The position numbers and the translations under genes were made by a program. Positions 28,455-39,744 of a stretch of 64,000 nt of DNA are shown in pieces. Source of the DNA: JBCBKP01 sp038746265 (GTDB taxonomy: Bacteria > Planctomycetota > Phycisphaerae > Phycisphaerales > UBA1924). The notes beneath the pieces were generated by a model, which saw only the letters and a list, made by a program, of their open reading frames with translations, was not told where the DNA came from and ran no database searches. The stretch lies in NCBI GenBank assembly GCA_038746265.1, contig JBCDKU010000003.1, positions 1 through 64,000 of the forward strand. Direction: 5' to 3'. How positions within the stretch are numbered: position 1 is the first letter of the stretch; each line of letters opens with the position of its first letter.

Positions 28455-30452
28455 TCAGTTGTCCCCGCTCCCGCCGCGCGGCGGGACCGGCTCGAGCAGC
28501 GACCCGTTGGCGTTGGGATCCGTGAGCGGCGCCGCGGGCTGCAGCTCGCGGCCGATATCGATGACCTCGCGGCGGTCACCCGGCGCGATCGGACGGGCCT
28601 CGACCGGCACCCCGTCGCCTGCGGAGAGCAGGTCCGCGACAAGTCGGTCACGCTCGGTGGCAAAGCTCGCAGCGATCGCGCCGGCGTCCTGCAGTCCCTG
28701 CAGACCGCCGACGACTTCTGAGTAGCTCAGACCGAGGCCCGGCTCGGGATCGAAGGCCGAGGGGTCCTTCGCCATCATCTGGATCAGCCCCGGGACGCTC
28801 TCGGGGATCTCCTGCCGCACGACTGCGACCCGGGCATCCTCGAACTCCGAGAAGCCCGCGGGCGACTCTGCTCGGTAGTAAAGCCGATGCGTATCCGTGG
28901 GCGAGTCGGCGGCGATCACGAGCCGGTCGTCCCAGACCGACGCCAAGATCGGGCGTTCGAGCTCGAAGTCCTCGCCGAACAGCACGATCCGGGGTGTGCC
29001 CTGCTGCGTGACATAGATCAGCGGGCTTCCGTAGGGCACGCGGTCGAGCAGGAACTTGCCGCCGATCGGCTCGCGGGCCACGCCCTGCCTCATGCCGAGC
29101 GGAAGTCGTTGTGAAGCAAGCAGATCGACGCGGTCGAGCGTCTGGGCGCTGATACGCCCGTCGCGTAGCCGTGCCTGGCTGTCGAGCAGCCGTGAACTCT
29201 CGACGGCCTCGGCCCGCTTCGCCAGCGCCTCGTACGCCGCGACGCGAACGCTCAGCGAATCCTCGCCGAGCATGGGGCGCAGTGTTTCATCGATCCGCGG
29301 TCCACCGGGCAGCGTCGCGAGCGACTCGATCGCGTCGATCCGCAGCGATGAGGCTCCGGTCTTCGCCAGTTCGAGCAGCGGCTCGGTTGCTTGCGGGTCG
29401 TTCAGACCCGCACCGGCCTGGAGCGCTGCGAGCCGTGGGGCGGCGTCGTTGTAGTCATAGAGCTCGCGGATAAAGGGCAGTGCGGGCTCGCCGAGAGCTT
29501 CGAGGGCGTAGGCCATCTCACTCGCGAGGTAGGGCGAGTTCCGAAGCGTCGTGACGTAACGCTGGGCGTAGATCTGCGGCGCCGAGATATCGATCTGCAT
29601 GGCGCGGATCAGCTCCACGAAGCGTGCACGCTTTTCGGCGTACTCGTCGGGGATCCGGACCTCGACGCGCTCGTCGTCGCGGCCGGACGCGGTTTCTTCG
29701 CGTTCGCCGCTCTTGCGCGGGAAGCGGGCATTGACCGCGGCGGCGATCAGCCGGGCGCGGGCGTGCGACGGGTTATCGAGCGACACCGTGAGGATCAGCC
29801 CCTCGATGACACGGCCGCCGTCAAGCACACGCCCGACCTGCCGGGTGACGCCCTCGGTCTCGCTGCCGAAGGTCGCGAAGGGGTTTACGAACACCTCGCC
29901 GCCGGCCTCGGCAAGCACGCGCGTCTGCGGCTGATCGACCGTGGCGGGGGGGCCCGGGCTGAGATCGGCCGTCCACAGCCGCCCGCCCTCGAGGCTGGTC
30001 GCGTTGAGGGCCCGCACAAACACGTCGAACCGATCACCGACCCGCGAGCCGATCGGGATCGCGGCATAGATCAGCACCACGGCCGTGTTCCGATCCTGCA
30101 GCAGTTGCCGCGGGGTCAGACCCTCGAGCGTGGTGCCCTCGTACCGCCCGGGCTCACCGATGCCGCGGAGCGACATCTGCCGCTCGATCGTCGCGGCGTA
30201 CTGCTCGCTCACGGGCTGGCCGCCCGTGCCGTTGAGACCAACAACGAATCCGATGCCGGAAACCAGGGCTGGCGACGTGCCCTCGATGCCCGCGATCGAC
30301 CCGATCGTGCCGCGCAGGGCTGAAGGCACATCGCGGGGCGGCACGGTCGCGCGGACCGCCCGCTTCGGGGCGCTCGATGAGCAGCCGGTGAGCGCCAGGG
30401 CCGTGAGCGTCGCGGCCGCGAGTGCAATCAGCGTGAGAGATCGGGGCGTCAC
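28455..30452 (-). CDS. FlgI-domain lipoprotein with HEAT-like repeats
   Basis: 665 residues. A lipoprotein signal (LTLIALAAATLTALALTGC) is followed by a flagellar P-ring (FlgI) domain: SIAGIEGTSPALVSGIGFVV-GLNGTGGQ near residue 55-80, VVLIYAAIPIGSRVGDRFDV, and VIEGLILTVSLDNPSHARA. The canonical FlgI C-terminus is replaced after ~300 by helical HEAT-like repeats (ASLRIDAIESLATL, SLSVRVAAYEALAKRAEAV) and a further beta-rich domain. True FlgI is ~360 residues with a Sec signal and no lipobox. The GTG at 30452 with AGGAG upstream is chosen; the open frame to 30809 has no signal-like start. There are no flagellar neighbours. It may be a P-ring homologue adapted to planctomycete envelopes or an unrelated envelope ring. 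Confidence 0.85.
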   Translation of the reverse strand: MTPRSLTLIALAAATLTALALTGCSSSAPKRAVRATVPPRDVPSALRGTIGSIAGIEGTSPALVSGIGFVVGLNGTGGQPVSEQYAATIERQMSLRGIGEPGRYEGTTLEGLTPRQLLQDRNTAVVLIYAAIPIGSRVGDRFDVFVRALNATSLEGGRLWTADLSPGPPATVDQPQTRVLAEAGGEVFVNPFATFGSETEGVTRQVGRVLDGGRVIEGLILTVSLDNPSHARARLIAAAVNARFPRKSGEREETASGRDDERVEVRIPDEYAEKRARFVELIRAMQIDISAPQIYAQRYVTTLRNSPYLASEMAYALEALGEPALPFIRELYDYNDAAPRLAALQAGAGLNDPQATEPLLELAKTGASSLRIDAIESLATLPGGPRIDETLRPMLGEDSLSVRVAAYEALAKRAEAVESSRLLDSQARLRDGRISAQTLDRVDLLASQRLPLGMRQGVAREPIGGKFLLDRVPYGSPLIYVTQQGTPRIVLFGEDFELERPILASVWDDRLVIAADSPTDTHRLYYRAESPAGFSEFEDARVAVVRQEIPESVPGLIQMMAKDPSAFDPEPGLGLSYSEVVGGLQGLQDAGAIAASFATERDRLVADLLSAGDGVPVEARPIAPGDRREVIDIGRELQPAAPLTDPNANGSLLEPVPPRGGSGDN

Positions 30453-30725
30453 AAGCGGCTCCTGCCGTGGCAAGTCGTCGGGCACTGATCGAAGCCCAAT
30501 CCAAGAGCCCGTCGCGGGCGGGTCGTCTGCGGTACTCGGCCCATGCTCAGCGTGTGATCGGGCGGTGCCGGGGCGGTGGACAGACGTGGGCGAGTGTGCG
30601 TCTGGGTGCCCAACTCCCCGGCAGGCACCACTGTACGCGAGAAACGGCGGATTCGTTCCGTTTCCGGGCTGGAACGGCGGATCAGGGGGTATTCGCCGTG
30701 GGGGGAGTGGCCGTGCCCATTCGAG

Positions 30726-30776
30726 GGGTACTATATATTGTGTAAATCGGACCGAAAAAATCATTTCATGCACCAT
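30726..30776. promoter_or_regulatory. AT-rich promoter-like patch between the FlgI-like gene and dcd
   Basis: About 50 nt of AT-rich DNA in a GC-rich background. Read on the minus strand it holds TATATAGT, a good -10-like box, without a convincing -35; on the plus strand TATATT is possible. It probably holds the promoters for one or both divergent genes. Immediately after it, CATGCACCA and TGGTGCATG form a 9-bp hairpin (30768-30792). Confidence 0.35.
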
Positions 30777-30779
30777 AGA

Positions 30780-31435
30780 CGGTGGTGCATGACCATCCCC
30801 GAGGCGCAACTCCTGCTGGCGCAGGGCGCAGCGCGCCAGCTCATGCCATCAAGTGACAGCCTGTTCAGGTCACCACCACAGCAAATTGGGCTTGAAGGGG
30901 TTGGACACACGACAGGTTGGGGTATGCTGACCCGGGTCGTCTGGCCGATAGGGCCTCGGCGACCACGAGAGGAACTCATTTGTTTGAATTTGTTCGGTGC
31001 ACGGGCTCAACAGGATGATTCAGAACACGCACCGAACATAAGCTCTTGCAGGGGATGAAGCACGGTCGCTTCGCGCTCGGCATGGACGGCCGGGCGGCAT
31101 CCCGATCCGGCAGGTCACCGGCCCTCACGACAAGGGGTCAGCCCGTCCGGGCCAGACAAGGGCACGCAGAAGACGCCGCGACCGGGTGGGATCGGTCACG
31201 GCTTGGGAAGGACGCCGGTGGTTTGGGGCGTCCTGTTCGTTCCCGCACGGATGCGGGCGTCCCACGTGGTTGAGTGATTGGTGCTCCGTTTGGAGCATCG
31301 TCTCGGTGGCTGTCTCGGGTTGTTCGCCTCAGGTCGTTCGACTCGGGCAGCGGGGCAGGTGGATGCCGGCCGAGACACACGCGAAGGGGTCGGCCGGCGT
31401 CTTGTCCCGGCCGAGCACAGGAAGGAGGCGGCGCC
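30780..31435 (+). other. Long hairpin-rich non-coding region upstream of dcd
   Basis: The 983-nt gap 30453-31435 has no supported gene. Plus-strand hairpins include GTTCGGTGC/GCACCGAAC (9 bp, near 30990-31030), GGACGCC/GGCGTCC (near 31210), CCCGCA/TGCGGG (near 31243) and TGCTCC/GGAGCA (near 31282). I found no consensus of RNase P RNA, tmRNA or SRP RNA. It is either a long structured dcd leader or an unrecognised small RNA. The open frames here have unlikely composition. Confidence 0.4.
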
Positions 31436-32008
31436 GTGGCGGTGCTGTGCGACACACAAATCAGAGAACTTATCGGCATCGAGCCGTTCCAGGACTCCGC
31501 CAAGCGCGACGGCACCATCTCCTACGGCGTCTCGAGCTACGGCTACGACGTCCGGGTCGGCTCGAAGTTCAAAATCTTCACGCCCACCGTCCGCGGCGGC
31601 GGCACGGCGGTGGTGGACCCCAAGTCGTTCGACGACCGCTTCATGGTGGACGTCGATACGGATGAAGAGGGCATCGACCACGTCATCATCCCGCCCAACT
31701 CGTTCGCGCTGTGCGCGACCGTCGAGTACTTCGACATCCCGCGCGATGTCCTGGTGCTCTGCGTCGGCAAGAGCACGTACGCGCGGTGCGGGCTGATCGT
31801 GAACGTCACGCCGCTCGAGCCCGAGTGGCGCGGCAAGGTCACCCTCGAGATCTCGAACACCACCCCGCTCCCGGCGAAGGTCTACGCGAACGAGGGCATT
31901 GCGCAGTTCGTGTTCCTCAAGGCGGACCGCGTGTGCGCGGTGAGCTACGCGGACAAGGCCGGGAAGTATCAGGATCAGGGTGGGTTGACGCTGCCGAAGG
32001 TGGATTGA
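31436..32008 (+). CDS. dcd: dCTP deaminase
   Basis: Deaminates dCTP to dUTP, feeding dTMP synthesis. 190 residues, as in E. coli (193). Seen: VLCDTQIRELI start, SYGVSSYGYDVRVGSKFKIF, the catalytic/structural segment VLVLCVGKSTYARCGLIVNV (with the STYARCGL motif), TPLEPEWRGKVTLEISNTT (catalytic Glu), and QGGLTLPKVD at the end. The GTG at 31436 has AAGGAGG 7 nt upstream. The upstream frame is open but non-coding in look. Its stop is the first base of the cassette arm at 32008. It and nrdJ both supply deoxynucleotides and lie ~1 kb apart. Confidence 0.95.
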   Translation: MAVLCDTQIRELIGIEPFQDSAKRDGTISYGVSSYGYDVRVGSKFKIFTPTVRGGGTAVVDPKSFDDRFMVDVDTDEEGIDHVIIPPNSFALCATVEYFDIPRDVLVLCVGKSTYARCGLIVNVTPLEPEWRGKVTLEISNTTPLPAKVYANEGIAQFVFLKADRVCAVSYADKAGKYQDQGGLTLPKVD

Positions 32009-32461
32009 GGCGGGGCACTCGGCATTGGGCATTCGGCATTCGGTGAGGACGGGCGTTGAGCGGCGATCGATCACAGATCAGATCGTTCAGGGACCTTCGA
32101 GCATGGCAATTGGCCTTCCAACTTGGACTCGACGTGTACCGCGAGACGGAATCGTTCCCGCAGGACGAGCGGTTCGGGCTCACCGCACAGATCCGAAGGT
32201 CGGCGATCTCGGTCGCAAGCAACATTGCCGAGGGCTACGGACGCGGATCGACTTCCGACTACGTCCGGTTTCTCAGGATTGCCCGCGGTTCGCTGCACGA
32301 GTTGGAGACGCAGCTCATGTTTGCCAGGGAACTCCGCCTGCTCGAACCTGCACACTGCGAAGCACTGCTCCGTTCGGCGGACGACGCGGGACGAGTGCTG
32401 GGCGGACTGATCCGGAGTATCTCCCGCTAATGCCGAATGCCGAGTGCCGAATGCCCCACCT
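32008..32461. repeat. 454-bp cassette with 33-bp imperfect inverted terminal repeats
   Basis: Arms 32008-32040 and 32429-32461 are reverse complements at 29 of 33 positions and are built from GGCATTCGGCATTCGG / CCGAATGCCGAATGCC units. They enclose the four-helix-bundle gene. The left arm starts on the dcd stop codon and the right arm overlaps the stop codon of the enclosed gene. No transposase or target duplication is visible. It may be a non-autonomous mobile unit or intervening-sequence-like element. Confidence 0.6.
32056..32430 (+). CDS. Four-helix-bundle protein (S23/23S rRNA intervening-sequence protein family)
   Basis: 124 residues. Diagnostic wording: SFRDLRAWQLAFQLGLDVYR, FPQDERFGLTAQIRRSA, SVASNIAEGYGRGS, YVRFLRIARGSLHELETQL, all four helices of the S23/IVP family. 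Family members are encoded in 23S rRNA intervening sequences of spirochaetes and others, and the Avd protein of diversity-generating retroelements shares the fold. No reverse transcriptase or template repeat lies here, so this is not a DGR. The start is TTG at 32056 with AGGA 6 nt upstream. It lies wholly within the inverted-repeat cassette. Biochemical function is unknown; RNA or nucleic-acid binding is suspected. Confidence 0.9.
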   Translation: MSGDRSQIRSFRDLRAWQLAFQLGLDVYRETESFPQDERFGLTAQIRRSAISVASNIAEGYGRGSTSDYVRFLRIARGSLHELETQLMFARELRLLEPAHCEALLRSADDAGRVLGGLIRSISR

Positions 32462-32473
32462 AGAGGCCCACCC

Positions 32474-32854
32474 ATGATCGCCCGACTCTGGCACGGCTAC
32501 ACAACCCCCGAAAACGCAGACGCGTACCAAGATGTCCTCGTCAACACCGTCATGCCAGGCGTTGAAGCCAAGGGCATGGACGGCTACCTGGGGTACCACT
32601 CGCTGCGGAACGACGCGTTCGTCGGGCCCGACGGTGAGGCCGAGGTCCAGTTCATCACGATCACGTGGTTCGAGACAGAAGAACAGATCACGCAGTTCGT
32701 CGGCGATGACAGCAAGGTGTCGCACGTGCCGGACGTGGCCCGCAAGGTGCTGAAGCGCTGGGATGAGCGGGTCGAGCATTACCGGCAGGTCACGTCGCCG
32801 TCGTTCTGCGGCGACCCAGTTCGGACGACAAGTCCGAAGGAACATCGCGGTTAA
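32474..32854 (+). CDS. Antibiotic biosynthesis monooxygenase-like (ABM) dimeric alpha/beta-barrel protein
   Basis: 126 residues. The sequence MIARLWHGYTTPENADAYQD, an early MPGVEAKGMDGYLGY, and VQFITITWFETEEQITQF match the ferredoxin-like ABM superfamily, small dimeric enzymes with heterogeneous roles. The C-terminus (SPSFCGDPVRTTSPKEHRG) extends past the fold and its DNA contains a 7-bp hairpin TTCGGAC/GTCCGAA. The ATG at 32474 is the first family-like Met; an earlier ATG at 32444 lies in repeat DNA. It precedes nrdJ by 130 nt of structured leader. The substrate is unknown. Confidence 0.8.
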   Translation: MIARLWHGYTTPENADAYQDVLVNTVMPGVEAKGMDGYLGYHSLRNDAFVGPDGEAEVQFITITWFETEEQITQFVGDDSKVSHVPDVARKVLKRWDERVEHYRQVTSPSFCGDPVRTTSPKEHRG

Positions 32855-32984
32855 GAGCCGCACCTGTGCCGACTCGCCGACTGGCGTGTCGGCGGGTTCA
32901 CGCCGCTCGGTAAGGAAGCCGAGCGGCGACACAGTTTGGAGATGCTCGGCCGCAATCGGTGCCGGGCCGTTCGCGGGGAACACC
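32855..32984 (+). promoter_or_regulatory. Structured leader upstream of nrdJ (candidate RNA element)
   Basis: A three-way-junction-like fold can be drawn: CTGTG/CACAG (32864-32868 with 32930-32934) closes hairpin 1 (GCCGAC-T-CGCC/GGCG-T-GTCGGC, 32868-32893) and hairpin 2 (10-bp stem 32901-32910/32919-32928, loop TAAGGAAG). A further GCGG/CCGC hairpin surrounds the monooxygenase stop codon. No B12-box consensus is seen, so it is not a standard cobalamin riboswitch. Regulation of nrdJ is inferred from position. Confidence 0.45.
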
Positions 32985-36653
<3,669 letters not shown>

Positions 36654-36823
36654 ACCAGCCCTGACCAGACGCGGGTGCGCGAGAGCGCATCCTCGAACGA
36701 GCGGGGTAGAGGGACCTCCCACCGCCTCCTCCCTCCGGCCCTCCCTCGCTCACCCGCCCCCGGTCGTCCCACCACCGTCCGGGGGCATTCAGACGTTCGA
36801 CCCGAGCAATCCCGAGCAACAGA

Positions 36824-36874
36824 AAACGCCCGCGGGCCGCTTCCCGAATTGAATCGGGCGGCCCGCGGGCGTTT
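36824..36874. terminator. Bidirectional terminator between nrdJ and the chemoreceptor
   Basis: A perfect 17-bp stem (36824-36840/36858-36874), AAACGCCCGCGGGCCGC and its complement, with an inner CCCGA/TCGGG hairpin. The ends supply T-runs on both strands (GTTTGTGG on plus, GTTTTCTG on minus), so it serves both convergent transcripts. Confidence 0.88.
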
Positions 36875-36895
36875 GTGGTTCCGACTTGCGCTCGC

Positions 36896-38854
36896 TTACG
36901 AGCTGACCTTGAACCGCTGCACCAGCGTCTTGAGCTTCGAGGTCTCGTTGTCGAGCTCGGAGGCCGACGACGACACCTCGTTCGCCGAGCGCGCGGTGGT
37001 CGAGGAGACCTCGCGGATCGACGCGATGTTGCGGGTGACCTCGTCGCTCGCCGAGGACTGCTCCTGCGCCGCCGCGGCGATCGACTGCACGGTGCCAGTG
37101 AGTGAGTCGGCGCTGGCGACGATCGACTCGAGCGCCTGGCCCGCCGACTGCGCGAGCTCGACGCCGCGGCCGACGCGGGACGCGGACGACTCGATCTGCT
37201 GGACGGCCGCCTCGGTGCCCTGCTGGATCTCGCGGATCGAGCGGCTCACCTCGTCGGTCGCGGTGGTCGTGCGTTCGGCGAGCTTGCGGACCTCGTCCGC
37301 GACCACGGCGAACCCGCGGCCGTGCTCGCCCGCGCGGGCCGCTTCGATCGCGGCGTTGAGCGCGAGCAGATTGGTCTGCTCGGCGATCTCGTTGATCACG
37401 CCGATGATCTCGCCGATCTGCTCGCCCTTCGCGCCGAGTTCGTTGATCGAGTCACGCGAGTGTCCGACCTCGGAGGCAATCGCCTGGATCTCCTCGATGG
37501 TCTCACGGACGACCTCGCCGCCCTGCCGTGCGTTTTCGCCGCTCTCGCGGACGGACGTCGCGGCGTTGTCGCCCTGCTGAGCAACCTCGACCGCGGACGC
37601 GGACATCTCTTCGATCGCGGCCGCGACCTGCTCGGTCTGCTGCTGCTGGGAGCCCGCGCCTGACGCGATCTCCGTCGCGGCTCCGTTGACCTGGCTCGCG
37701 CTGGTCGCGACGCGATCGGTGACCTGCGTGAGTTCTCCGATCGCGCCGGCCATGCTGTCCAGGACGCTGTTGATGGTCTGGGCAAATTCCGAGAGCTCGT
37801 CATTGCCGCTCGCCGAGAGACGCACGTCGAGGTCCGTCGTGCCCGACTCCGTGATCGAACGCGTCTCACGGAGCATCGATCCGATACGCCCCGAAACAGC
37901 ACGCCCGATCCAGAACGCCGCGAACACGCCGGCAGCGATGCCGACCGCGGACGCGACGATGACCGTCAGCGTCAGCGATCGAGCCGCCGCGACGGCAGTC
38001 CCTGCCTCTGTGTTGCTTACCTGCGCCAGCTCCGCAGCGAAGCTCGTTGCATCTCCAGCGAGCGTGGATTCAAGGCTCTTGATCTCGCCCGACTGCAGGC
38101 TCGCCCACGCCTCGGACTGGATGGTCCGCAGCTCGCCAAAGACTGTCGACGTCCGATCGAGGTCCGCGACGATCGAGGTGAGCCAGCTGTTGAGTTCGTT
38201 GTTCTCGATGCTGCCGGCAACGCTCGCGAAACCTTCTCGCGCCTCGCCGATCAGACGTACCGCGTCATCGGCGTCCTTCGGGTCGGTCATCAAGAAGAAG
38301 TACTTCACGCTCACAAGCCCGTTGAAGTACGACCGCGTCGCGGTCTGGATGATCTTGTCCTGTTCCGGAGGCAGGTTGCCCGCCGACTGCTCGGCGAACT
38401 GCGCGACGCGGCTGCGGATGTCGATGTTGAGCGGGTGGAGCGTCTCGACGATCGTTGCGCGCCATCGGACCATGCGGTCGATGACGCCGCCCAGCGCGGC
38501 CTCGTACTCGTCGGCCGTCGCGCGGTACTCGGCGAGCTTCGCGCGACGCTCGGGGTTCCCGATGACCTCGTTCAGCCCCTCGAAGGACCGGTCCATCTCC
38601 TCCCCCGCCTCGCGGAAGCCCGAGACACGCTCGGGAATCGGCTCCAAGACCGCCTTGAGTCCGGACTGGCTCAGCGCGGTGACGACGGCGCGGGTTTCAC
38701 CCGCTGCGACAACGTCCTCGATAAAGCCGTTGATGGTCTCAGCACGCTTCGCCGAGCCAAGCAGGCCGAAGCCGCCCAGCGTGCCGATGCCCGCAAGCAG
38801 GACCAGAACGAACGAAAATCCGGCAAACAGCTTGGTCTTGATAGTCATTTTCAC
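36896..38854 (-). CDS. Methyl-accepting chemotaxis protein
   Basis: A transmembrane chemoreceptor signalling to CheA/CheW, 652 residues. First TM (LFAGFSFVLVLLAGIGTLGGF, ~9-29), a helical ligand domain of ~270 residues (HBM/4HB-like), second TM (LTLTVIVASAVGIAAGVFAAFWI), a HAMP domain with SGRIGSMLRETR, then the signalling coiled coil. The hairpin tip reads EQTNLLALNAAIEAARAGEH-GRGFAVVADEVRKLAERT. There is no CheR-binding pentapeptide at the C-terminus (RFKVSS). The GTG at 38854 has AGGAG 8 nt upstream. No che gene is nearby; it shares a terminator with nrdJ. Confidence 0.97.
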   Translation of the reverse strand: MKMTIKTKLFAGFSFVLVLLAGIGTLGGFGLLGSAKRAETINGFIEDVVAAGETRAVVTALSQSGLKAVLEPIPERVSGFREAGEEMDRSFEGLNEVIGNPERRAKLAEYRATADEYEAALGGVIDRMVRWRATIVETLHPLNIDIRSRVAQFAEQSAGNLPPEQDKIIQTATRSYFNGLVSVKYFFLMTDPKDADDAVRLIGEAREGFASVAGSIENNELNSWLTSIVADLDRTSTVFGELRTIQSEAWASLQSGEIKSLESTLAGDATSFAAELAQVSNTEAGTAVAAARSLTLTVIVASAVGIAAGVFAAFWIGRAVSGRIGSMLRETRSITESGTTDLDVRLSASGNDELSEFAQTINSVLDSMAGAIGELTQVTDRVATSASQVNGAATEIASGAGSQQQQTEQVAAAIEEMSASAVEVAQQGDNAATSVRESGENARQGGEVVRETIEEIQAIASEVGHSRDSINELGAKGEQIGEIIGVINEIAEQTNLLALNAAIEAARAGEHGRGFAVVADEVRKLAERTTTATDEVSRSIREIQQGTEAAVQQIESSASRVGRGVELAQSAGQALESIVASADSLTGTVQSIAAAAQEQSSASDEVTRNIASIREVSSTTARSANEVSSSASELDNETSKLKTLVQRFKVSS

Positions 38855-39046
38855 GCCACAAACTCCTCACAATCCGGAGACACCCGGGCTATGCGGAGAT
38901 CGGGAGGAAAGAACCAGGTCGTTTGCCGTGAAGGCACATTTCCGTGTGATGACAACGTTTGGATTGAGTCAATGACCGCTTCGGGGGAGCAAAAAGCCCC
39001 GGGTTCAACGCAGCTTGATTTCGGAGCTTGCGAACCGCAAATCCAG

Positions 39047-39709
39047 TCAGAGATCGGAATTCTTCGTCCGGACCAGGGCTTCCTTGCTCGAAGGCAGTTC
39101 GAACCGCTCCCGCGTTGTCGCATACCCCTGCCCGCCCATGCGGCCGACCGCCGCGAGCGCGCCGGGATGAACATGCATCCGCTCGTTGACCAGACCCTCG
39201 CGCACCCAGACATGCACGACCTCACCCAAGACCAGATTGCCGCCGGCGGGTGCGCCGGGGTTGGTCTGGATGATCCGCGTCGTTCGGCACTCGAAGCTCA
39301 CCGCGGATTCGGCAACCCGCGGCGCCTTCACCACCCGGCAGGGCGCGGGCGTCAGCCCCGTGAGGTCGAACTCGCTCTCTTCGGGAGGCAGCGGCTCCGA
39401 CGACGCGACGACCTGCCGGATGATCTCCTCGGTCGCGACGTTGACGACGAACTCGCCCGTGCCGCCGTTGGCTTCGAGCCGTGCGTTCCGGAGCGAGTCC
39501 TTCTCCGCGCCGCGGCCGTCGTTTGCGGGGCAAAAGAGCATGGTCATCGGGTTCGACCCGACGGCGTTAAAGAAGGAATAGGGCGCGACGTTGTGCGCGC
39601 CGGACGGGCTGATCGTGGAGATGAAGCCGATCGGCCGCGGCACCACCGAGCCGATGAGCAGCTTGTAGCGTTCGGTGATCGAGAGCTGTTGGGGATCAAA
39701 CTCGGGCAT
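39047..39709 (-). CDS. Flavin reductase-like (FMN-binding split-barrel) protein
   Basis: 220 residues. RYKLLIGSVVPRPIGFISTI, then PSGAHNVAPYSFFNAVGSNP and TGEFVVNVAT are the classic flavin-reductase/DIM6 family N-terminal blocks. FECRTTRIIQ and LVLGEVVHVWV form the rest of the barrel. Such proteins bind FMN and reduce it, or serve two-component monooxygenases. The nearest monooxygenase-like gene is 6 kb away, so a partner is not evident. The start ATG at 39709 is divergent from the next gene, 35 nt away. Confidence 0.9.
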   Translation of the reverse strand: MPEFDPQQLSITERYKLLIGSVVPRPIGFISTISPSGAHNVAPYSFFNAVGSNPMTMLFCPANDGRGAEKDSLRNARLEANGGTGEFVVNVATEEIIRQVVASSEPLPPEESEFDLTGLTPAPCRVVKAPRVAESAVSFECRTTRIIQTNPGAPAGGNLVLGEVVHVWVREGLVNERMHVHPGALAAVGRMGGQGYATTRERFELPSSKEALVRTKNSDL

Positions 39710-39744
39710 CCCGCGAGGCTAGCGGCTCGGGGCAACAATGGCTC

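Noticed and set aside
30576..31058. 160-codon open frame in the dcd upstream region
   Set aside because: Amino-acid composition is unlike neighbouring proteins, it spans the AT-rich patch, and it has no ribosome site.
30780..31435. RNase P RNA, tmRNA or SRP RNA gene
   Set aside because: The conserved cores (for example GAGGAAAGTCC, the tmRNA T-arm, or the GGAAGCAG loop of SRP RNA) are absent on both strands as read.
31196..32074. 292-codon minus-strand open frame over dcd
   Set aside because: Antisense to dcd, whose family motifs are certain.
32056..32430. Diversity-generating retroelement accessory gene (avd)
   Set aside because: No reverse transcriptase, template repeat or variable-repeat target lies within the window; only the shared four-helix fold.
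32855..32984. Cobalamin riboswitch upstream of B12-dependent nrdJ
   Set aside because: The B12-box consensus and the conserved core could not be found; only a generic multi-hairpin structure remains.
38940..39040. Terminator CGGGG/CCCCG downstream of the flavin reductase
   Set aside because: The stem is only about 5 bp and lacks a T-run on the relevant strand.
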